Assembly: GCF_000765145.1 (NCBI RefSeq) | Contig: NZ_JMGA01000031.1 | Span: 1-64,000 of the forward strand | Source: Desulfosporosinus sp. HMP52 | GTDB taxonomy: Bacteria > Bacillota > Desulfitobacteriia > Desulfitobacteriales > Desulfitobacteriaceae | Direction of reading: 5' to 3' | DNA length: 64,000 bases | Shown here: piece after piece, positions 52,580 through 62,129 of the stretch | Numbering within the stretch: position 1 is the stretch's first letter | How the letters are laid out: each line of letters starts with the position of its first letter | Position numbers and translations under genes: made by a program | The notes under the pieces: model-generated | Database searches by the model: none | Told to the model about the DNA's origin: nothing | The model's input: the letters and a program-made list of their open reading frames with translations, nothing else

Positions 52580-52945
52580 TCATGAATCCATAAAAACAGT
52601 ACTTAAGTATCCTAAAAGCTCTACAATAGATGTATGGGGGACTTCTGAAGCAAGAATTATATCAAAATAGATAATTTGCTCAGATCTATCAATATCCCAG
52701 ATCACCTTCTCTATAAAACCTTTGTCAATTAGCAAAGAGGTTTCAAGCTTTGAAATTGTTAAGAGAGCTTCCTTCTCTAAATACGGAATTACATCACTGT
52801 ATTGTTCAAGGTCAAACTCTCGATAAAACTTGACCTTGTTTCTGGACACGAAGGTCACATGGCATGGAACCAAGCATAAATCCTTTGATTCTTGGTAATC
52901 GCTCATAATGGCTTCATTAACATTACTTGTATGTAAAGCTTTCAT
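52580..52945 (-). CDS. Hypothetical protein (121 aa)
   Basis: I do not recognise it. No signal peptide or membrane helix is visible; the sequence alternates strands and helices (LCLVPCHVTFVSRNKVKF, EKVIWDIDRSEQIIYFDIIL) and looks like a small globular alpha/beta protein. GGAGGAG lies about 4 bp before the ATG and a strong terminator follows the stop, which supports it as a real single gene. Confidence 0.7.
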   Translation of the reverse strand: MKALHTSNVNEAIMSDYQESKDLCLVPCHVTFVSRNKVKFYREFDLEQYSDVIPYLEKEALLTISKLETSLLIDKGFIEKVIWDIDRSEQIIYFDIILASEVPHTSIVELLGYLSTVFMDS

Positions 52946-53051
52946 ATTTCTCCTCCGGCAGTCAATTATATAATTCGGCTTGGATAGCCTCTTATATAAA
53001 TACGATTCTCAGCTCTTTTTTAGAGGGGCCGGAGTAAAAAAAATCAAAAAA

Positions 53052-54425
53052 CTAAAGCCACCCTATTAGTCGAAAGACCGTTAAAATAAGGATCATTAAG
53101 GTGGAGGCAATAATCACATATAAGCTATTCCAACGGGGACCCACATTCATGGGAGACAGGCCTGTCAGTCCGGATAAGGCGATAACTGTTGCCGATGAGG
53201 GTGAAATCGATATTCCCATAGCCCAGCTAATTGCTAAAATTAGGGCAACATAGGTTGGAGTTACGCCATAAGCAGCAGCTTGAACCGTGCCGCCAATAAT
53301 AGTCACCGGAATTATAGGGTGGATGCCTAAGGCAGAGAGTATCAGAATACTAACGATAATTACGATAGCCAGCAATACAGCATTTTGTCCAACAAAGAGG
53401 GATAAAATCACTGATAAATAGTTTCCTAAATGTGAGTAATTGATACTGGTAGCAAAAAGTCCGGCACCAACAAAAAGAATTATCTCGTTTTTAAGCTTTG
53501 GAACACTTTCCTGAAAATAACCTCTAAACTCTCTAATCAGGATCCCTAAACGGCCAATTATCCCCATCCATACAAATGGGAAGATCAGTGATGCCAAGGA
53601 AACCACAATAACCGTATGTATTCCTGTAACTAAGGAGATGACAGCAATAGCGGTAATTAAAATTATACTAAAAACACTGAGCTCGAATACTTTCTTCCCA
53701 TCATATTCAACATCAGGCTCCTCAACTGCAGAATCCAAACTTATCCCAGCCCTTTTTTCCTCATACATGGTCATAAAGTACCCTACTAAGCCGGCTATTA
53801 CACCACATAAAATGGCATAAGGAGAAAAAAGAAGCCAGCTTGCTCCGCTTAGATGCACTATTAAAGCTATGGCGGCAGTGGTAGGAGCCCAGATGGTACA
53901 AGTTGCAAAACCTCGAACAATGGCAGAACTTAAGAGCTTCCTGTTAGAGCTTCTAGTGCTGGCCTGACTTATCTGGAGCACGAGGGAAACTACGGCCAAA
54001 TTTACCAATACTCCTACAAAGGCAGATACAAAGCTTACCAGCAGATAAAAACGGCTATCGTTATAAACATAACGCTTAAAGACCCCTTGTAAGGCTTCAA
54101 AGTATCCTCCATGCTTGATGGGAATACCTAAGAGTGGTACCAAGGTAAACATTACGACAAGATAAATGTTTTCTTGCAAGGCTTGTTGCCATACATTAAG
54201 AGGCGCATGGTAGAAAAGAAAAAGAAGGATGCTTAGGGCAAATAGCATGAAGCCAATTACCAAAGTCGTACCCCTAACCTCCCAAAAACTAAGCCCAACG
54301 ACAACAACCATCATCATCAGATTCAAATCATCCATTAAGGTTGATTTGATAAAAAGGTTGCTTAAGAAAATAAATGCAATACATAAAGTGAGTACACTGC
54401 GGATACGAGTAAAAAGATCTTTCAT
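53052..54425 (-). CDS. Polytopic membrane permease, ion-transporter-like
   Basis: A 457-residue protein with roughly 12 hydrophobic helices, two repeats, and a cytosolic acidic loop near residue 225-245 (DSAVEEPDVEYDGKK). The second half has GIHPIIPVTIIGG and WAMGISISPSSATVIALSGL, patterns of the ion transporter superfamily (dicarboxylate, anion or Na+ antiport members). I cannot name the substrate. It is monocistronic and convergent with no gene. Confidence 0.65.
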   Translation of the reverse strand: MKDLFTRIRSVLTLCIAFIFLSNLFIKSTLMDDLNLMMMVVVVGLSFWEVRGTTLVIGFMLFALSILLFLFYHAPLNVWQQALQENIYLVVMFTLVPLLGIPIKHGGYFEALQGVFKRYVYNDSRFYLLVSFVSAFVGVLVNLAVVSLVLQISQASTRSSNRKLLSSAIVRGFATCTIWAPTTAAIALIVHLSGASWLLFSPYAILCGVIAGLVGYFMTMYEEKRAGISLDSAVEEPDVEYDGKKVFELSVFSIILITAIAVISLVTGIHTVIVVSLASLIFPFVWMGIIGRLGILIREFRGYFQESVPKLKNEIILFVGAGLFATSINYSHLGNYLSVILSLFVGQNAVLLAIVIIVSILILSALGIHPIIPVTIIGGTVQAAAYGVTPTYVALILAISWAMGISISPSSATVIALSGLTGLSPMNVGPRWNSLYVIIASTLMILILTVFRLIGWL

Positions 54426-54593
54426 AAACTATACTCCTTGCAACGGTCACTTCTTACTATAATCTTCACCGCTTTTTATTATAGCATATTCTTTACAATT
54501 GCTTTCTCTAGGATTAAAGAAAAGAGGGGTTGTTCAATAGTTTTAAATCGTTGTTTTACATCCTTTACATTTTACTACTATAAACATCAATGC

Positions 54594-54634
54594 AAAAGCG
54601 GTCTCTTCACCTGTGGAAGCAGACCGCTTTTCTA
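54594..54634. terminator. Terminator of the sdpI-like operon
   Basis: AAAAGCGGTCT / AGACCGCTTTT, 11 bp, 16-nt loop; T-rich on both strands; about 90 bp past the SdpI-like stop. Confidence 0.85.
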
Positions 54635-54726
54635 TAGAAATAATCACTTTGATTTGGAACCAGTTTTCACACGACCCCTCTTGCTTTGTTCTCTTACTAA
54701 TGATGGTCTTAATAGTCTAGTATTGC

Positions 54727-55380
54727 TCATTGCTGCTTTTGTTTGCGATGTTGAACCCAAGAATATAAGATAGGTTCAAGGGCAGATACGACTATTACAG
54801 CAAAATAGGCAAAAGCACTACCCATCCCGGGGAAGAATGCCAATACACACATAATGAGTCCTGCAATAAACCAAACAAAGCCCCCATGACGATGGGTTTT
54901 GGCCCACACCACCTCATTATCCAGAGTCCAAGGTGTCTTAATGCCCATGAAATAATTTTGTTTAAACTTAGGCATCAAATTTCCCAGGACTATGAAAAGA
55001 ATACCCACCATTAGTTTTATAATCGTATCAACTTTAATAAAGGTTGCTCCCAAACTAATGGACATTGTTACAAATTGCAGAATGGCAAAGAAAGCGACTA
55101 ACAAAAATCTAATTAAAAGGTATTGTTCTTTAAATCTATCGTAGTTAGCTTTTTTAGGATCAATTTTTGGTAATATGGCTACCAGAAGGGTTACTGCTAT
55201 TCCGATTAGCGGAGCCATAAACGCCCAAGGGAATTTGGGATACCAGGCATCAATTTCGCCTTGAATATTCCAATGCATAGGGATTTCTGCAGGCAAATTG
55301 TTAAAGATGAAGGCTGTAATTACCAGAGGAATCAAGGCCATGGCCCACATTAATCTCATCATTACTTTCTCGTTTTTCAT
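54727..55380 (-). CDS. SdpI/DUF1648 family membrane protein
   Basis: A 217-residue protein with six predicted helices. The N-terminal DUF1648 part (LPAEIPMHWNIQGEIDAWYPKFP) and the C-terminal SdpI part (GNLMPKFKQNYFMGIKTPWTLDNEVVWAKTHRHGG) are characteristic. In Bacillus SdpI gives immunity to the SdpC toxin and sequesters SdpR. No sdpABC toxin genes are here, so this pair may protect against foreign toxins or respond to envelope stress. Overlaps the ArsR stop by 4 nt. Confidence 0.9.
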   Translation of the reverse strand: MKNEKVMMRLMWAMALIPLVITAFIFNNLPAEIPMHWNIQGEIDAWYPKFPWAFMAPLIGIAVTLLVAILPKIDPKKANYDRFKEQYLLIRFLLVAFFAILQFVTMSISLGATFIKVDTIIKLMVGILFIVLGNLMPKFKQNYFMGIKTPWTLDNEVVWAKTHRHGGFVWFIAGLIMCVLAFFPGMGSAFAYFAVIVVSALEPILYSWVQHRKQKQQ

Positions 55381-55649
55381 TGTTTATCGACCCCTTTCAG
55401 CTCTATTAACCAAGCCATGATTTCTTCAATGACCGAAGTATTCAGCTCGTAGAATATATATTTGCCATCCCGTCGATCCGTGACTAATCCCCCGTCCTTT
55501 AATACCGAAAGATGGTGTGACACAGTGGCCTGGGTCATTGAAAAATGAGCAGCAATATCTCCTGCTGTCATATCACCATTCTTCAGCAAATTTAAAATCT
55601 CTCGTCGAGTTTTATCGGACATTGCTTTTAAAGATTCCTGAAACCCCAT
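55377..55649 (-). CDS. ArsR-family repressor, SdpR-like
   Basis: A 90-residue winged-helix protein: KAMSDKTRREILNLLKNGDMTAGDIAAHF, recognition helix TQATVSHHLSVLKDGGLV and wing DRRDGKYIFYEL. No metal-binding Cys pair is present, so it is not a metal sensor. Together with the overlapping SdpI-like gene it forms an sdpRI-type pair. Two matched palindromes flank its promoter. GGGGGGAGCG lies a few bases before the ATG. Confidence 0.9.
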   Translation of the reverse strand: MGFQESLKAMSDKTRREILNLLKNGDMTAGDIAAHFSMTQATVSHHLSVLKDGGLVTDRRDGKYIFYELNTSVIEEIMAWLIELKGVDKQ

Positions 55650-55663
55650 ATCGCTCCCCCCTT

Positions 55664-55685
55664 CATTTAGAAGATCATCTAAATG
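55664..55685. promoter_or_regulatory. SdpR-like operator A
   Basis: CATTTAGA-N6-TCTAAATG, identical half-sites to operator B; overlaps the predicted transcription start of the ArsR gene. Confidence 0.7.
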
Positions 55686-55714
55686 TATTTTACCCCTCTA
55701 TTAATAAAAAAACA
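55686..55714 (-). promoter_or_regulatory. Promoter of the ArsR-SdpI operon
   Basis: On the minus strand TTGTTT and TAAAAT are 17 bp apart between the two operators. -35 is weak, -10 is good. Confidence 0.45.
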
Positions 55715-55750
55715 ATATACATTTAGATAAATTTCTAAATGTATATTGTT
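55711..55750. promoter_or_regulatory. SdpR-like operator B (extended palindrome)
   Basis: Core CATTTAGA-N6-TCTAAATG at 55720-55741, with symmetry extending to 17-bp arms (AACAATATACATTTAGA). Centre is 56 bp from that of operator A. Confidence 0.7.
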
Positions 55751-55927
55751 GATACTTTGGTTCATTTTTCCTTTTCCTCAAATAGCAAATTAGGCAAGGG
55801 AATTCTACTTCTTCGAGTAGATGTACCATATTCTCCTTAGGTCGAGATAACTCCACCGAAGTCTCGATGTTCAGCAATAAGCTGTATGAGTTCACTCTAC
55901 TTCCTGCCCATTATTTCTCTAACTTTG

Positions 55928-56959
55928 TTAGTTTCTGACGGCCTTTCTAATCTCTTCTCTCAAAGAGCTTACAGCTTCCTCACTTGTAGCCCAGGAAGTT
56001 ACAAGCCGAATAGCCGAGTGATCTTCATCGATTTTTGCCCAAACATAAAAAGCATACTCTTCTTGAAGCTTAGCAATCATCCAATTAGGTAGTATGGGAA
56101 AGATCTGATTAGATGGCGAATGGGTGAAGAATCGATATCCGGCTTCACTAATTTCAGTCTTGATCAGTTTGGCCATTGCATTGGCATGTCTAGCCAGTTC
56201 AAAATAGAGATCATCTCGGAAAAGCTCCAGAAACTGCAGGCCCAGCACTCGTCCTTTAGCCAAGAGCCCTCCCTTTTGCTTAATATGAAACCGAAAATCC
56301 TCTTTCAGGGAATCCTTGCAAATCACTAAGGCCTCTCCTAAGAGAGCCCCATTTTTAGTTCCTCCAATATAAAAGGCATCAACCAGAGTTCCCAGGTCAC
56401 TAAGTTCGAGGTCATTCTCTTCTGAACATAGAGCAGAACCTAAGCGTGCTCCATCCAGGTATAATATCAAACCATTGCTCTGACAATACCTGCTCAATTC
56501 TACGAGTTCACCCTTGGAATAAATCGAGCCGATTTCTGTGGGATTTGAGATGTAAACCAATCTCGGCTTGACCATATGTTCGTCCGTATGGGCATCCAGA
56601 ACAGCTTGGATATGACCCGGGGCCAGCTTCCCATCCCTCACTTCGCAAGAGAGTACTTTATGCCCCGTCCCTTCGATAGCCCCGGTCTCATGGACAAGAA
56701 TATGCCCGGTATTAGCCGCAATAGCCGCCTCATGAGGCCTTAGAAATGCTGAAATCACCGTAAGATTGGTTTGGGTTCCTCCGGAAAGGAGATGAACATC
56801 TACATCCCTGCGCTTGAGCTTTTTTTTAATCAACTCGATTGCTTCTCTTGTGTACTCATCCTCACCATAACCTTTCATCTGGTGAAGATTTGTCTGGATT
56901 AAGGCCTCTAAGATCCTGGGGTGTGCCCCTTCGCTATAATCATCTTTAAAACTGTACAT
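55928..56959 (-). CDS. Low-specificity threonine aldolase (beta-eliminating lyase family)
   Basis: A 343-residue PLP enzyme that splits L-threonine or related hydroxy amino acids to glycine and aldehyde. SGGTQTN at residues 59-65, DGARLG at 169-174 and the PLP lysine Lys202 in GGTKNGAL match the family. No membrane or signal elements. It follows rlmN by 44 bp on the same strand, so they may be co-transcribed. Confidence 0.9.
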   Translation of the reverse strand: MYSFKDDYSEGAHPRILEALIQTNLHQMKGYGEDEYTREAIELIKKKLKRRDVDVHLLSGGTQTNLTVISAFLRPHEAAIAANTGHILVHETGAIEGTGHKVLSCEVRDGKLAPGHIQAVLDAHTDEHMVKPRLVYISNPTEIGSIYSKGELVELSRYCQSNGLILYLDGARLGSALCSEENDLELSDLGTLVDAFYIGGTKNGALLGEALVICKDSLKEDFRFHIKQKGGLLAKGRVLGLQFLELFRDDLYFELARHANAMAKLIKTEISEAGYRFFTHSPSNQIFPILPNWMIAKLQEEYAFYVWAKIDEDHSAIRLVTSWATSEEAVSSLREEIRKAVRN

Positions 56960-57003
56960 TCAGTGCATCTCCTTTATCTCTAGTTAAGCCAGTTAACTAA
57001 TGT

Positions 57004-58068
57004 TCATCCCTGGTTTGCTTTAACTTGCTTGCTTCTTAATTGTCCGCAGGCAGCCTCGATATCTCTGCCATGCTCCAGACGGATACTGCAATTAATCCCA
57101 TGCTTTTTAAGAACATCATAGAAAGCAAGCATGGTTTCATGGTCACTTCTCTGATATTGTGGATGTTCATCCACCGGGTTATAGGGTATTAAGTTTACAT
57201 TGATAAGTTGTTGGATATTTTTTATTAAACTTACCAGCTGAAGAGCATGCTCACGCTGATCGTTCAGATCCTTGAGCAGAATATATTCTAAGGTTATCCG
57301 GCGTTTGGTTTTCGCAAGATAGTACTCCACGGCTTGGATTATCTTTTCCAGGGGGTAAACCCGGTTGATTTTCATAATCTGTTCACGGAGTTCGTTATTT
57401 GGGGCATGTAAGGAGATGGCCAGATTTACCTTTAAATCACTGTCCGCAAACTCATAAATTTTGTCCGCCAAACCGCTGGTGGATATTGTGATACCCCTGC
57501 CGGGGATGGCAAGTCCTTTGTGGTCTATTATAATGCGTAAAGCGTCCATAACATTTATATAATTATCAAAGGGCTCACCAATTCCCATGACGACTACGTG
57601 ACTCACTTTCTCACCCTGGCGAGCATTATCCATGTATTCTTGGACTTTCATGATTTGCTCCACGATTTCACTGCCGGACAAGTCACGATGTTTGGTCAAT
57701 AAACCGCTGGCACAAAAACTACACCCAATATTACACCCAACCTGAGTGGTTACACAAACGGATGAACCAAATTTATGTCTCATCAAGACTGTTTCAATCA
57801 GGTTGTCATCCGGTAATCTGAACAAGAATTTAATCGTTCCATCCACGGATTCTTGGCTTGTATGTTCTCTTAAAGATTGCAATATAAAGTGATCTGTTAA
57901 TAATTCCAGACACTCAGGATTGAGATCGGTCATTTCCGAAAAATTTGTAACGCGCTTTCTATAAAGCCAATCCCAGACTTTCAAAGCACGGGATTTTTTT
58001 TGCCCATGATCTTGCAGCCACTCAATCAGTTGTTCTAGGGGTAATCCATAGATGGATTCTTTTTTCAT
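57004..58068 (-). CDS. rlmN: Dual-specificity RNA methyltransferase RlmN
   Basis: A 354-residue radical SAM enzyme that methylates C2 of A2503 in 23S rRNA and A37 in some tRNAs. [12 protein letters not shown] holds the cluster cysteines, [12 protein letters not shown] is the RlmN GEP motif, and the C-terminal [17 protein letters not shown] contains the catalytic Cys (the other is in the CxxxCxxC region's partner). The start ATG 58068 has GAGG at 5 bp; an in-frame ATG seven codons upstream lacks one. Confidence 0.95.
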   Translation of the reverse strand: MKKESIYGLPLEQLIEWLQDHGQKKSRALKVWDWLYRKRVTNFSEMTDLNPECLELLTDHFILQSLREHTSQESVDGTIKFLFRLPDDNLIETVLMRHKFGSSVCVTTQVGCNIGCSFCASGLLTKHRDLSGSEIVEQIMKVQEYMDNARQGEKVSHVVVMGIGEPFDNYINVMDALRIIIDHKGLAIPGRGITISTSGLADKIYEFADSDLKVNLAISLHAPNNELREQIMKINRVYPLEKIIQAVEYYLAKTKRRITLEYILLKDLNDQREHALQLVSLIKNIQQLINVNLIPYNPVDEHPQYQRSDHETMLAFYDVLKKHGINCSIRLEHGRDIEAACGQLRSKQVKANQG

Positions 58069-58089
58069 GATAACCTCGCTATTATTCAT

Positions 58090-58630
58090 CAGATTTGCGA
58101 ATATTGATTTTGCCTAACGGCTTTTTTGCTAAAGCTCTATAACAATGCCAGAGCCCTTAACTTATGGTTAAGTCTCTGGCGGATTATCAAATTTTACTGC
58201 TAAACTAGGCGTGTTTAACTATAACTAGTTAAATATTTCTCCCAAGTTTATTTTCATATCCGGGAACAAAGCTACTCTTACTATCTCTTCTTTTCCGTAG
58301 ATTTGAGGTTCGGCGAAGAGGTTCTCGGAAAAACTATACACTTCCATTATTTGATTGAAGGGATGGGGGTTGCGTCATATCATAAATCACACCATCGATT
58401 TTTTCCCAGCGTTCAAACTCAGACTCTATCGGTCTTTTTCCCACCTAAAGTTCCCCCCTTATCTTACCTTAATAATAAGGAAGGATAGACTAGGTTAATT
58501 ATACCATAACTAGGGAATCACTATCTACCTGGGGTAGTATTCCTGAAAATAGCCTCAAAATCAAGCTGTTCAATATTCGTTGCCTAAGATCCAATATAAT
58601 AATATAGTGGTGACTCTTTCTGCCAAGGTA
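58090..58630. other. Intergenic region between pyk and rlmN
   Basis: No gene is evident. It holds a hairpin GCCAGAG..CTCTGGC with inner CTTAAC/GTTAAG pairs near 58150-58182 (no T-run), and presumably the rlmN promoter. An open frame at 58303-58488 on the plus strand has no ribosome site. Confidence 0.4.
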
Positions 58631-58663
58631 AAATAGAAGGATGGCAAAGCCATCCTTCTATTT
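58631..58663 (-). terminator. Terminator of the gap-pyk operon
   Basis: 15-bp perfect stem AAATAGAAGGATGGC, 3-nt loop; T-rich on the far side. It lies 100 bp past the pyk stop. Confidence 0.88.
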
Positions 58664-58761
58664 ATTAGTACCAATACTCCATATTTCTTCAAGCTTAATC
58701 ACGGAATAATGCTCGTGACTAGCCTACACTGATGTTTAGAGATTCTGGATTCCTATAATCC

Positions 58762-60498
58762 TTATAAAATACTGACAGACCCCTCATACATCAAGCCTGT
58801 CATGGCATCAACTGTTAAAGTCTGACCATCTGAGACCTTAGAAAAAGCCTCAACAGCACCGACAATCGTCGGAATACCGAACTGCACAGCTACAATAGCG
58901 GCATGTGACGTCAGACCACCTTCCTCAACGACTAACGCCCCTGCGCGAGCAATTAAAGGAACAAATTCTGCATCCGTAGATTGGGCAATTAGAATTTCCC
59001 CGTCATTAAAAGTGTCCTTACTCGGTACTTGAACTCTGCGGGCAGTACCGGAATAGGATTTGCGTCCAATCCCCATTCCTTTGGCAATGATATTCCCCAT
59101 TATTTGGACTTTGATCATATTGGTAGAACCTACCTTGCCGATGGGAACACCTGCTGTAATGACGACTATATCCCCGGACTTGATATAATTTTTATTTAAG
59201 GAAGTATTCACGGCAACTGAAACCATTTCATCCGTTCCAGAACTCTGAGGGACAACGATTGACTCCACGCCCCATTTCAGGGCTAACTTCCTGGCTGTTT
59301 CAGGAAATGGAGTAGCTGCGACAATCAAGGCCAGGGGACGGTACTTGGAAATCATACGGGCTGTCAAACCCGAATGGGTGGGTGTCAGAACTGCCGCGGC
59401 TTGCAGATCTTTAGCAATAGTAAAGCTGGCAAAACTAATGGCCTCGGCAACATTGACTTGAGGATGTTGAGCTGCTTTATTGTCTAAGCAAGTTAGTTCT
59501 GTGCGCTGAGATATTCTATCCATCATCCGGACGGCTTCAATGGGGAATAGCCCTGCCGCTGTTTCCCCGGACAGCATAATGGCGTCCGTCCCATCTAAGA
59601 TAGCATTGGCTACATCACTGGCTTCCGCCCGAGTTGGTCTCGGTTGACGTATCATAGAATCTAACATCTGAGTCGCCACAATAACGGGTTTCCCCAGCAA
59701 ATTACACTTGCGGATCATTTCCTTTTGCCGAATCGGAACTTCTTCTACGGGTATCTCTACCCCCAGATCTCCTCGGGCTACCATGAGACCATCGGCGACT
59801 TCAAGAATAGAATCTAAGTTATCGATCCCTTCCCGGCTTTCGATTTTGGCTATGATATGTACATCCGCATTCATTTCCTCACAAATCCTGCGCACGTCCA
59901 AAATGTTTAAGGCCTTCCGAGTAAAAGAAGCAGCGATAAAATCAATCCCTTGGGAAATTCCGAAGCGGATATCGGCAATGTCTCTTTCTGTCACAGCCGG
60001 CAAATCAATCAGAGCACTGGGAATATTGACCCCTTTTTGAGATTTTAAAATACCACCATTAAGAATCGTAGTGGTAATTAATTCCTTCTCCGCAGCAGTA
60101 ACTTCCAGTTCGATTTGTCCATCGTCTATAAGAATGCGGCTGCCTGGTTTTACTTTACGCCATAAATCCTGATAAGTAATTCCCACCCGTTCCTGATTAC
60201 CAATTTTGTTCAAATCCGTATCTAGAATGAAGGTTAATCCATTGGCCAGAACCACACCAGCTTCAGGAACTTTACCGGTACGTATTTCAGGCCCTTTGGT
60301 ATCCAGCAGAATACCTAAGTGTTTTCCTGCTTTCGCCGCTTCCTCTTTCAAAGTTGCGATTCTGCGACCATGTTCTTCATGGGTTCCATGGGAAAAATTT
60401 AGACGGGCAACATCCATTCCCGCTGCCAGCAGAGCTTGAACCTTTTCACTAGACTCACTTGACGGACCAATAGTACAGACAATTTTAGTCCTTCTCAT
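58762..60498 (-). CDS. pyk: Pyruvate kinase with C-terminal PEP-utilising domain
   Basis: A 578-residue pyruvate kinase (last step of glycolysis, PEP plus ADP to pyruvate plus ATP). TKIVCTIGPSSES begins the chain, IIAKIESREGIDNLDSI and MVARGDLGVEIP hold the active-site residues, and VATQMLDSM follows. The extra 100 C-terminal residues carry a phosphohistidine-type domain (VVEEGGLTSHAAIVA), as in Bacillus and Clostridia. It begins 16 bp after the gap gene, in one operon. Confidence 0.97.
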   Translation of the reverse strand: MRRTKIVCTIGPSSESSEKVQALLAAGMDVARLNFSHGTHEEHGRRIATLKEEAAKAGKHLGILLDTKGPEIRTGKVPEAGVVLANGLTFILDTDLNKIGNQERVGITYQDLWRKVKPGSRILIDDGQIELEVTAAEKELITTTILNGGILKSQKGVNIPSALIDLPAVTERDIADIRFGISQGIDFIAASFTRKALNILDVRRICEEMNADVHIIAKIESREGIDNLDSILEVADGLMVARGDLGVEIPVEEVPIRQKEMIRKCNLLGKPVIVATQMLDSMIRQPRPTRAEASDVANAILDGTDAIMLSGETAAGLFPIEAVRMMDRISQRTELTCLDNKAAQHPQVNVAEAISFASFTIAKDLQAAAVLTPTHSGLTARMISKYRPLALIVAATPFPETARKLALKWGVESIVVPQSSGTDEMVSVAVNTSLNKNYIKSGDIVVITAGVPIGKVGSTNMIKVQIMGNIIAKGMGIGRKSYSGTARRVQVPSKDTFNDGEILIAQSTDAEFVPLIARAGALVVEEGGLTSHAAIVAVQFGIPTIVGAVEAFSKVSDGQTLTVDAMTGLMYEGSVSIL

Positions 60499-60514
60499 GG
60501 TACCTCCCCCAAAC

Positions 60515-61525
60515 TTACAATCCTTTTGTAACCATAAGTTTAACCATATCTACAATGCGGCAGGAATAGCCCCATTCGTTATCATACCAGGCCAACACTT
60601 TAACCATGTTATCCCCCATCATCATGGTGGATAAGCCATCGACGATAGAGCTGGCCGGATGGCCGTTGAAGTCATGTGAAACAAGGGGTAATTCTGAGTA
60701 TTCCAGATATCCGCTCATGGGTCCATTAGCCGCCTCACGTAAGGCATTATTAACTTCTTCTTTAGTTGCAGGTTTTGACAAGATGGCCACAAAATCTACT
60801 AAAGAAACATTAGGGGTTGGTACCCTAACAGCTAGTCCATTCATTTTCCCGGTTAATTCCGGTATAACAAGGGTAACTGCTTTAGCAGCTCCTGTAGTCG
60901 TCGGAATCATTGATTGATAGGCGGCTCTCGATCTGCGCCAATCCTTGTGCTTTACATCCACGGTTCGTTGATCGTTAGTAACTGAATGGATTGTAGTCAT
61001 CATCCCCTGCTCAATTCCAAATGAATCAAGCAATACCTTGGCAACGGGGGCCAGACAGTTAGTTGTGCAGGAACCATTGGAAATTACATGGTGTTTCAAG
61101 GGATCATATTTATCATCATTAACTCCCATGACAATGGTAATATCTTCATCTTTGGCGGGAGAGGAGATTAGGACCTTTTTCGCTCCTGCCGTAATATGTT
61201 GGGCAGCGTCATCACGTTTCTTAAATTTACCGGTACATTCCACGACTATGTCTATCCCCAGTTCCGCCCAGGGTAAGTTTAAAGGATTTCTGTCTGAAAC
61301 AATTTCAATTCGCTTTCCGTCAATAACCAGTGCTCGTCCATCAACTTCCACTTTGTTCGGAAGGGTTCCGTGAACGGAATCGTACTTAAGCAAATGGGCC
61401 AGCATATCCGGACTGCCCATATCATTAATTGCCACCACTTCAAAGGGCAGTGATTGATTCAGGGCTGAACGCAGTGTAAGACGACCTATTCGACCAAAAC
61501 CTGTAATTGCTACGCGGAAACTCAT
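60515..61525 (-). CDS. gap: Glyceraldehyde-3-phosphate dehydrogenase, type I
   Basis: A 336-residue GAPDH: NAD motif GFGRIGRL at 9-16 and the nucleophile Cys153 in SNGSCTTNCLAP, with the later His in the TIHSVTND block. It makes 1,3-bisphosphoglycerate. ATG 61525 is set by GAGGAGG at 6 bp; seven extra in-frame codons upstream lack support. Operon with pyk rather than the more usual pgk-tpi neighbours. Confidence 0.97.
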   Translation of the reverse strand: MSFRVAITGFGRIGRLTLRSALNQSLPFEVVAINDMGSPDMLAHLLKYDSVHGTLPNKVEVDGRALVIDGKRIEIVSDRNPLNLPWAELGIDIVVECTGKFKKRDDAAQHITAGAKKVLISSPAKDEDITIVMGVNDDKYDPLKHHVISNGSCTTNCLAPVAKVLLDSFGIEQGMMTTIHSVTNDQRTVDVKHKDWRRSRAAYQSMIPTTTGAAKAVTLVIPELTGKMNGLAVRVPTPNVSLVDFVAILSKPATKEEVNNALREAANGPMSGYLEYSELPLVSHDFNGHPASSIVDGLSTMMMGDNMVKVLAWYDNEWGYSCRIVDMVKLMVTKGL

Positions 61526-61569
61526 GGTTAACCTCCTCTTAATCATACCGAATAATAGAACAATATATT

Positions 61570-61599
61570 TATATACAACATTCTATAATTCTGTGTAAA
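61570..61599 (-). promoter_or_regulatory. Candidate gap promoter
   Basis: TTTACA (61594-61599) and TATATA (61570-61575) on the minus strand, 18 bp apart, about 45-75 bp before the gap start. Confidence 0.4.
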
Positions 61600-61715
61600 G
61601 GGACAAATTCCTTCTATCCGATAAAATTTAAAAATTTCAGATTACTAGCAAGCAGAGCCTAAATTCCAACTTAGCCGATGCTTAATACAAATGACACCTT
61701 TTACTAAAATTGAGC

Positions 61716-61753
61716 ATAAAAACTTCGGTGCGGAAGTTAAACCCCACCGAAGT
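61716..61753 (-). terminator. Terminator of the polyamine operon
   Basis: ACTTCGGTG / CACCGAAGT, 9 bp, 14-nt loop, then TTTTATG on the minus strand, 65 bp past the hypothetical gene stop. Confidence 0.85.
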
Positions 61754-61817
61754 AAGCTTAGGCATACCCCATATGAAGCAATAGGAAATTCACCGATTGA
61801 TACAGCTAAGTATCCAC

Positions 61818-62090
61818 TCACCCGAATCTAGCTTTGTTTCCTTGCAAAGGATATATTTTTGTTAAATTAGTTCGTTGCATGTGGCTTCTGAAGGAATTTC
61901 TGGACTTCGTTAGGATCTCAATCCATTCTTCGGCGGAAAATAAGACAGCTATGGAGGTTAGCCCCTCCACAATCATAGAATATCTCTCGGGATAATCCTT
62001 TTCAATAACATCCAAAATTCCTTCCGGAAAATCCCGAACATACTTCTTCTTCTTATTTCCACTTCTTTGATAATCAGCTAAGTCCTTCAT
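61818..62090 (-). CDS. Hypothetical protein downstream of nspC
   Basis: I do not recognise a family. The 90-residue product is basic at the start (SGNKKKKYVRDFPE) and otherwise helical. ATG 62090 has GAGG 6 bp upstream. It follows the decarboxylase gene by 39 bp and precedes a terminator, so it is the last gene of the polyamine operon, but no link to polyamines is shown by sequence. Confidence 0.65.
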   Translation of the reverse strand: MKDLADYQRSGNKKKKYVRDFPEGILDVIEKDYPERYSMIVEGLTSIAVLFSAEEWIEILTKSRNSFRSHMQRTNLTKIYPLQGNKARFG

Positions 62091-62129
62091 ACAATACCTC
62101 ACCAGCGGTTGATAATCTGCAACCTTTCC

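Noticed and set aside
55701-55895. 64-residue minus-strand frame with a GTG start near AGGAAG
   Set aside because: It runs into operator B, has no recognisable domain and unusual composition; weak start context.
58303-58488. 61-residue plus-strand frame in the pyk-rlmN gap
   Set aside because: No ribosome site, no family resemblance, low-complexity proline-rich tail.
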